A DNA stretch of 7,465 nucleotides from Cellvibrio sp. (GTDB taxonomy: Bacteria > Pseudomonadota > Gammaproteobacteria > Pseudomonadales > Cellvibrionaceae): contig JAJQJO010000184.1 in assembly GCA_021323495.1 (NCBI GenBank), forward strand, positions 1 through 7,465. Direction: 5' to 3'. The position numbers and the translations under genes are program-made. Of this stretch, positions 6,595 to 7,465 are shown piece by piece. The notes under the pieces are model-generated. The model did not search any database and was not told the DNA's origin. It worked only from the letters and a program-made list of their open reading frames with translations. The first letter of the stretch is position 1. Each line of letters begins with the position of its first letter.

Positions 6595-6623
6595 TAAATA
6601 GTGATGTGTAATATTGCTGACAA
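6595..6623 (-). promoter_or_regulatory. Candidate promoter of the esterase gene
   Basis: On the minus strand TTGTCA (6623-6618, 5 of 6 to the -35 consensus) is followed after exactly 17 bases by TATTTA (6600-6595, only 3 of 6 to the -10 consensus), in an A/T-rich stretch. Start of transcription would be near 6588, giving a leader of roughly 35 bases to the ATG at 6551. The -10 is weak. Confidence 0.4.
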
Positions 6624-6719
6624 TTACCCAATTGAGCAAGCGCACCGATACGCACAACTAGCAAAATAACACTACACTTGTTTCAAAGGCTCAAAAATCA
6701 ATAAGTCCCGGAACTATCT

Positions 6720-6732
6720 GCATCATTGATGC
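6720..6732 (+). repeat. Small hairpin next to the ppnN ribosome site
   Basis: GCATC at 6720-6724 and GATGC at 6728-6732 form a perfect 5-bp inverted repeat around ATT, ending one base before the AAGGA site of ppnN. It could be a small operator or affect translation initiation, or be chance at this length. No good sigma70 promoter was seen in the rest of the 6624-6743 stretch (only TTGTTT at 6678-6683 without a matching -10). Confidence 0.3.
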
Positions 6733-6733
6733 T

Positions 6734-6738
6734 AAGGA
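6734..6738 (+). promoter_or_regulatory. Ribosome binding site of ppnN
   Basis: AAGGA lies five bases before the ATG at 6744, an ideal spacing, and fixes the start of this gene, whose end is outside the window. Confidence 0.8.
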
Positions 6739-6743
6739 ATATT

Positions 6744-7465
6744 ATGAGTTACCTGAATCCCAACCAACCCAAAGAAGCAAGCGTTTACAAAACCGTAAGT
6801 GCCCTGATTGCCCCCATCGATCAACTGAATGTGCTTTCCAAAGTAGAAGTCGCAAAGCTACTGGATTCGAGCCAAAGTGGCCTGTATAAATTATTTCGCA
6901 GTTGTGCACTTGCGGTGCTCAATACCGGCAACGATCTCGACGATGGTAAGGAATTGCTGGAACGCTACAAAGATTTTGATATCAGTATCGTACAGGAAGA
7001 GCGCGGCATAAAACTCGCCGTAAAAAATGCACCGGCCAACGCGTTTGTCGATGGAAAAATGATTCGTGGTATTAGCGAACATTTATTCACGGTATTGCGC
7101 GATGTGATTTATAACAACGATGAACTCAATCGCAACCCAAAATATAACGTGCAGACATCGGAAGGTATTACCGATGCTGTGTTCCACATGCTGCGCAACG
7201 CCAATTTATTAAAAGCTGGCCTCGATCCAAATCTGGTCGTCTGCTGGGGCGGTCACTCGATCAACCGGATTGAGTATGACTACACCAAAGAAGTAGGCTA
7301 TCAATTGGGCCTACGCGGTTTGGATATATGTACCGGTTGTGGTCCAGGCGCGATGAAAGGCCCAATGAAGGGGGCAACTATCGGTCATGCCAAACAGCGC
7401 ATAAATAACGGCCGATATATCGGCATTACCGAACCAGGCATCATTGCAGCTGAAGCACCTAACCC
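6744..7465 (+). CDS. ppnN: Pyrimidine/purine nucleotide 5'-monophosphate nucleosidase, N-terminal part (cut by right edge)
   Basis: PpnN (formerly YgdH) cleaves the N-glycosidic bond of nucleoside 5'-monophosphates to free base and ribose-5-phosphate, and in E. coli is controlled by (p)ppGpp, linking nucleotide salvage to the stringent response. The window holds 240 codons plus two bases, open to the right edge; E. coli PpnN is 454 residues. The first ~130 residues fit the family's N-terminal domain (DUF4478). The LOG/lysine-decarboxylase-like Rossmann core then begins: NANLLKAGLDPNLVVCWGGH at 152-171, GLDICTGCGPGAMKGPMKGA at 192-211 and YIGITEPGIIAAEAPN at 225-240, nearly identical to the E. 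coli protein as I recall it. The catalytic PGGxGT-type motif and the C-terminal DUF3412 are outside the window. The start has a strong ribosome site. It is divergent from the esterase gene; no functional link to it is evident. Confidence 0.95.
   Translation, partial: MSYLNPNQPKEASVYKTVSALIAPIDQLNVLSKVEVAKLLDSSQSGLYKLFRSCALAVLNTGNDLDDGKELLERYKDFDISIVQEERGIKLAVKNAPANAFVDGKMIRGISEHLFTVLRDVIYNNDELNRNPKYNVQTSEGITDAVFHMLRNANLLKAGLDPNLVVCWGGHSINRIEYDYTKEVGYQLGLRGLDICTGCGPGAMKGPMKGATIGHAKQRINNGRYIGITEPGIIAAEAPN

Noticed and set aside
6552..6623. N-terminal extension of the esterase from the TTG at 6623
   Set aside because: The extra 24 residues are A/T-coded, do not fit the family, and the TTG is part of the candidate -35 box.
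1..7465. Mobile elements, CRISPR arrays, defence genes, tRNA or attachment sites
   Set aside because: No transposase, integrase, repeat-spacer pattern or tRNA-like fold was seen; the genes are ordinary metabolic genes.

Overview
The window looks like a chromosomal core region of a gammaproteobacterium, most likely Cellvibrionales (Cellvibrio or a relative). That placement is inferred from the protein flavour (Pgi, Edd, PpnN and an EstB-like esterase all resemble gammaproteobacterial forms), the moderate base composition and a cytosolic GH84 enzyme; it was not tested by any search. There is no mobile element, CRISPR array, tRNA or rRNA.

Left part (1-4343, minus strand): a central-carbon block read right to left, pgi (phosphoglucose isomerase), edd (6-phosphogluconate dehydratase), then the 5' part of zwf (glucose-6-phosphate dehydrogenase), which runs off the left edge. 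Together they feed hexose phosphates into the Entner-Doudoroff pathway: Pgi interconverts fructose-6-P and glucose-6-P, Zwf oxidises glucose-6-P, and Edd makes KDPG. The lactonase (pgl) and the KDPG aldolase (eda) are not in the window; they may lie beyond the left edge. A strong intrinsic terminator sits between edd and zwf, so the three genes are probably not one simple operon.

Middle (4344-4770): a 427-base divergent intergenic region between pgi and the next gene, with a 15-base palindrome in the pgi leader, a short direct repeat and weak promoter candidates. Next comes a plus-strand gene (4771-5874) for a single-domain GH84 beta-N-acetylglucosaminidase. It has no signal peptide and keeps every active-site residue I can align by eye with human O-GlcNAcase.

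Right part: an EstB/APT1-type carboxylesterase on the minus strand (5886-6551) converges on the GH84 gene with an 11-base gap. It is divergent, across 192 bases, from ppnN (6744 to the right edge, plus strand), the (p)ppGpp-responsive nucleotide 5'-monophosphate nucleosidase, present here as its first 240 codons.

Nothing here is a clear new system. The items most worth a second look are the cytoplasmic O-GlcNAcase-like enzyme, the palindrome in front of pgi, and the stacked hairpins between edd and zwf.
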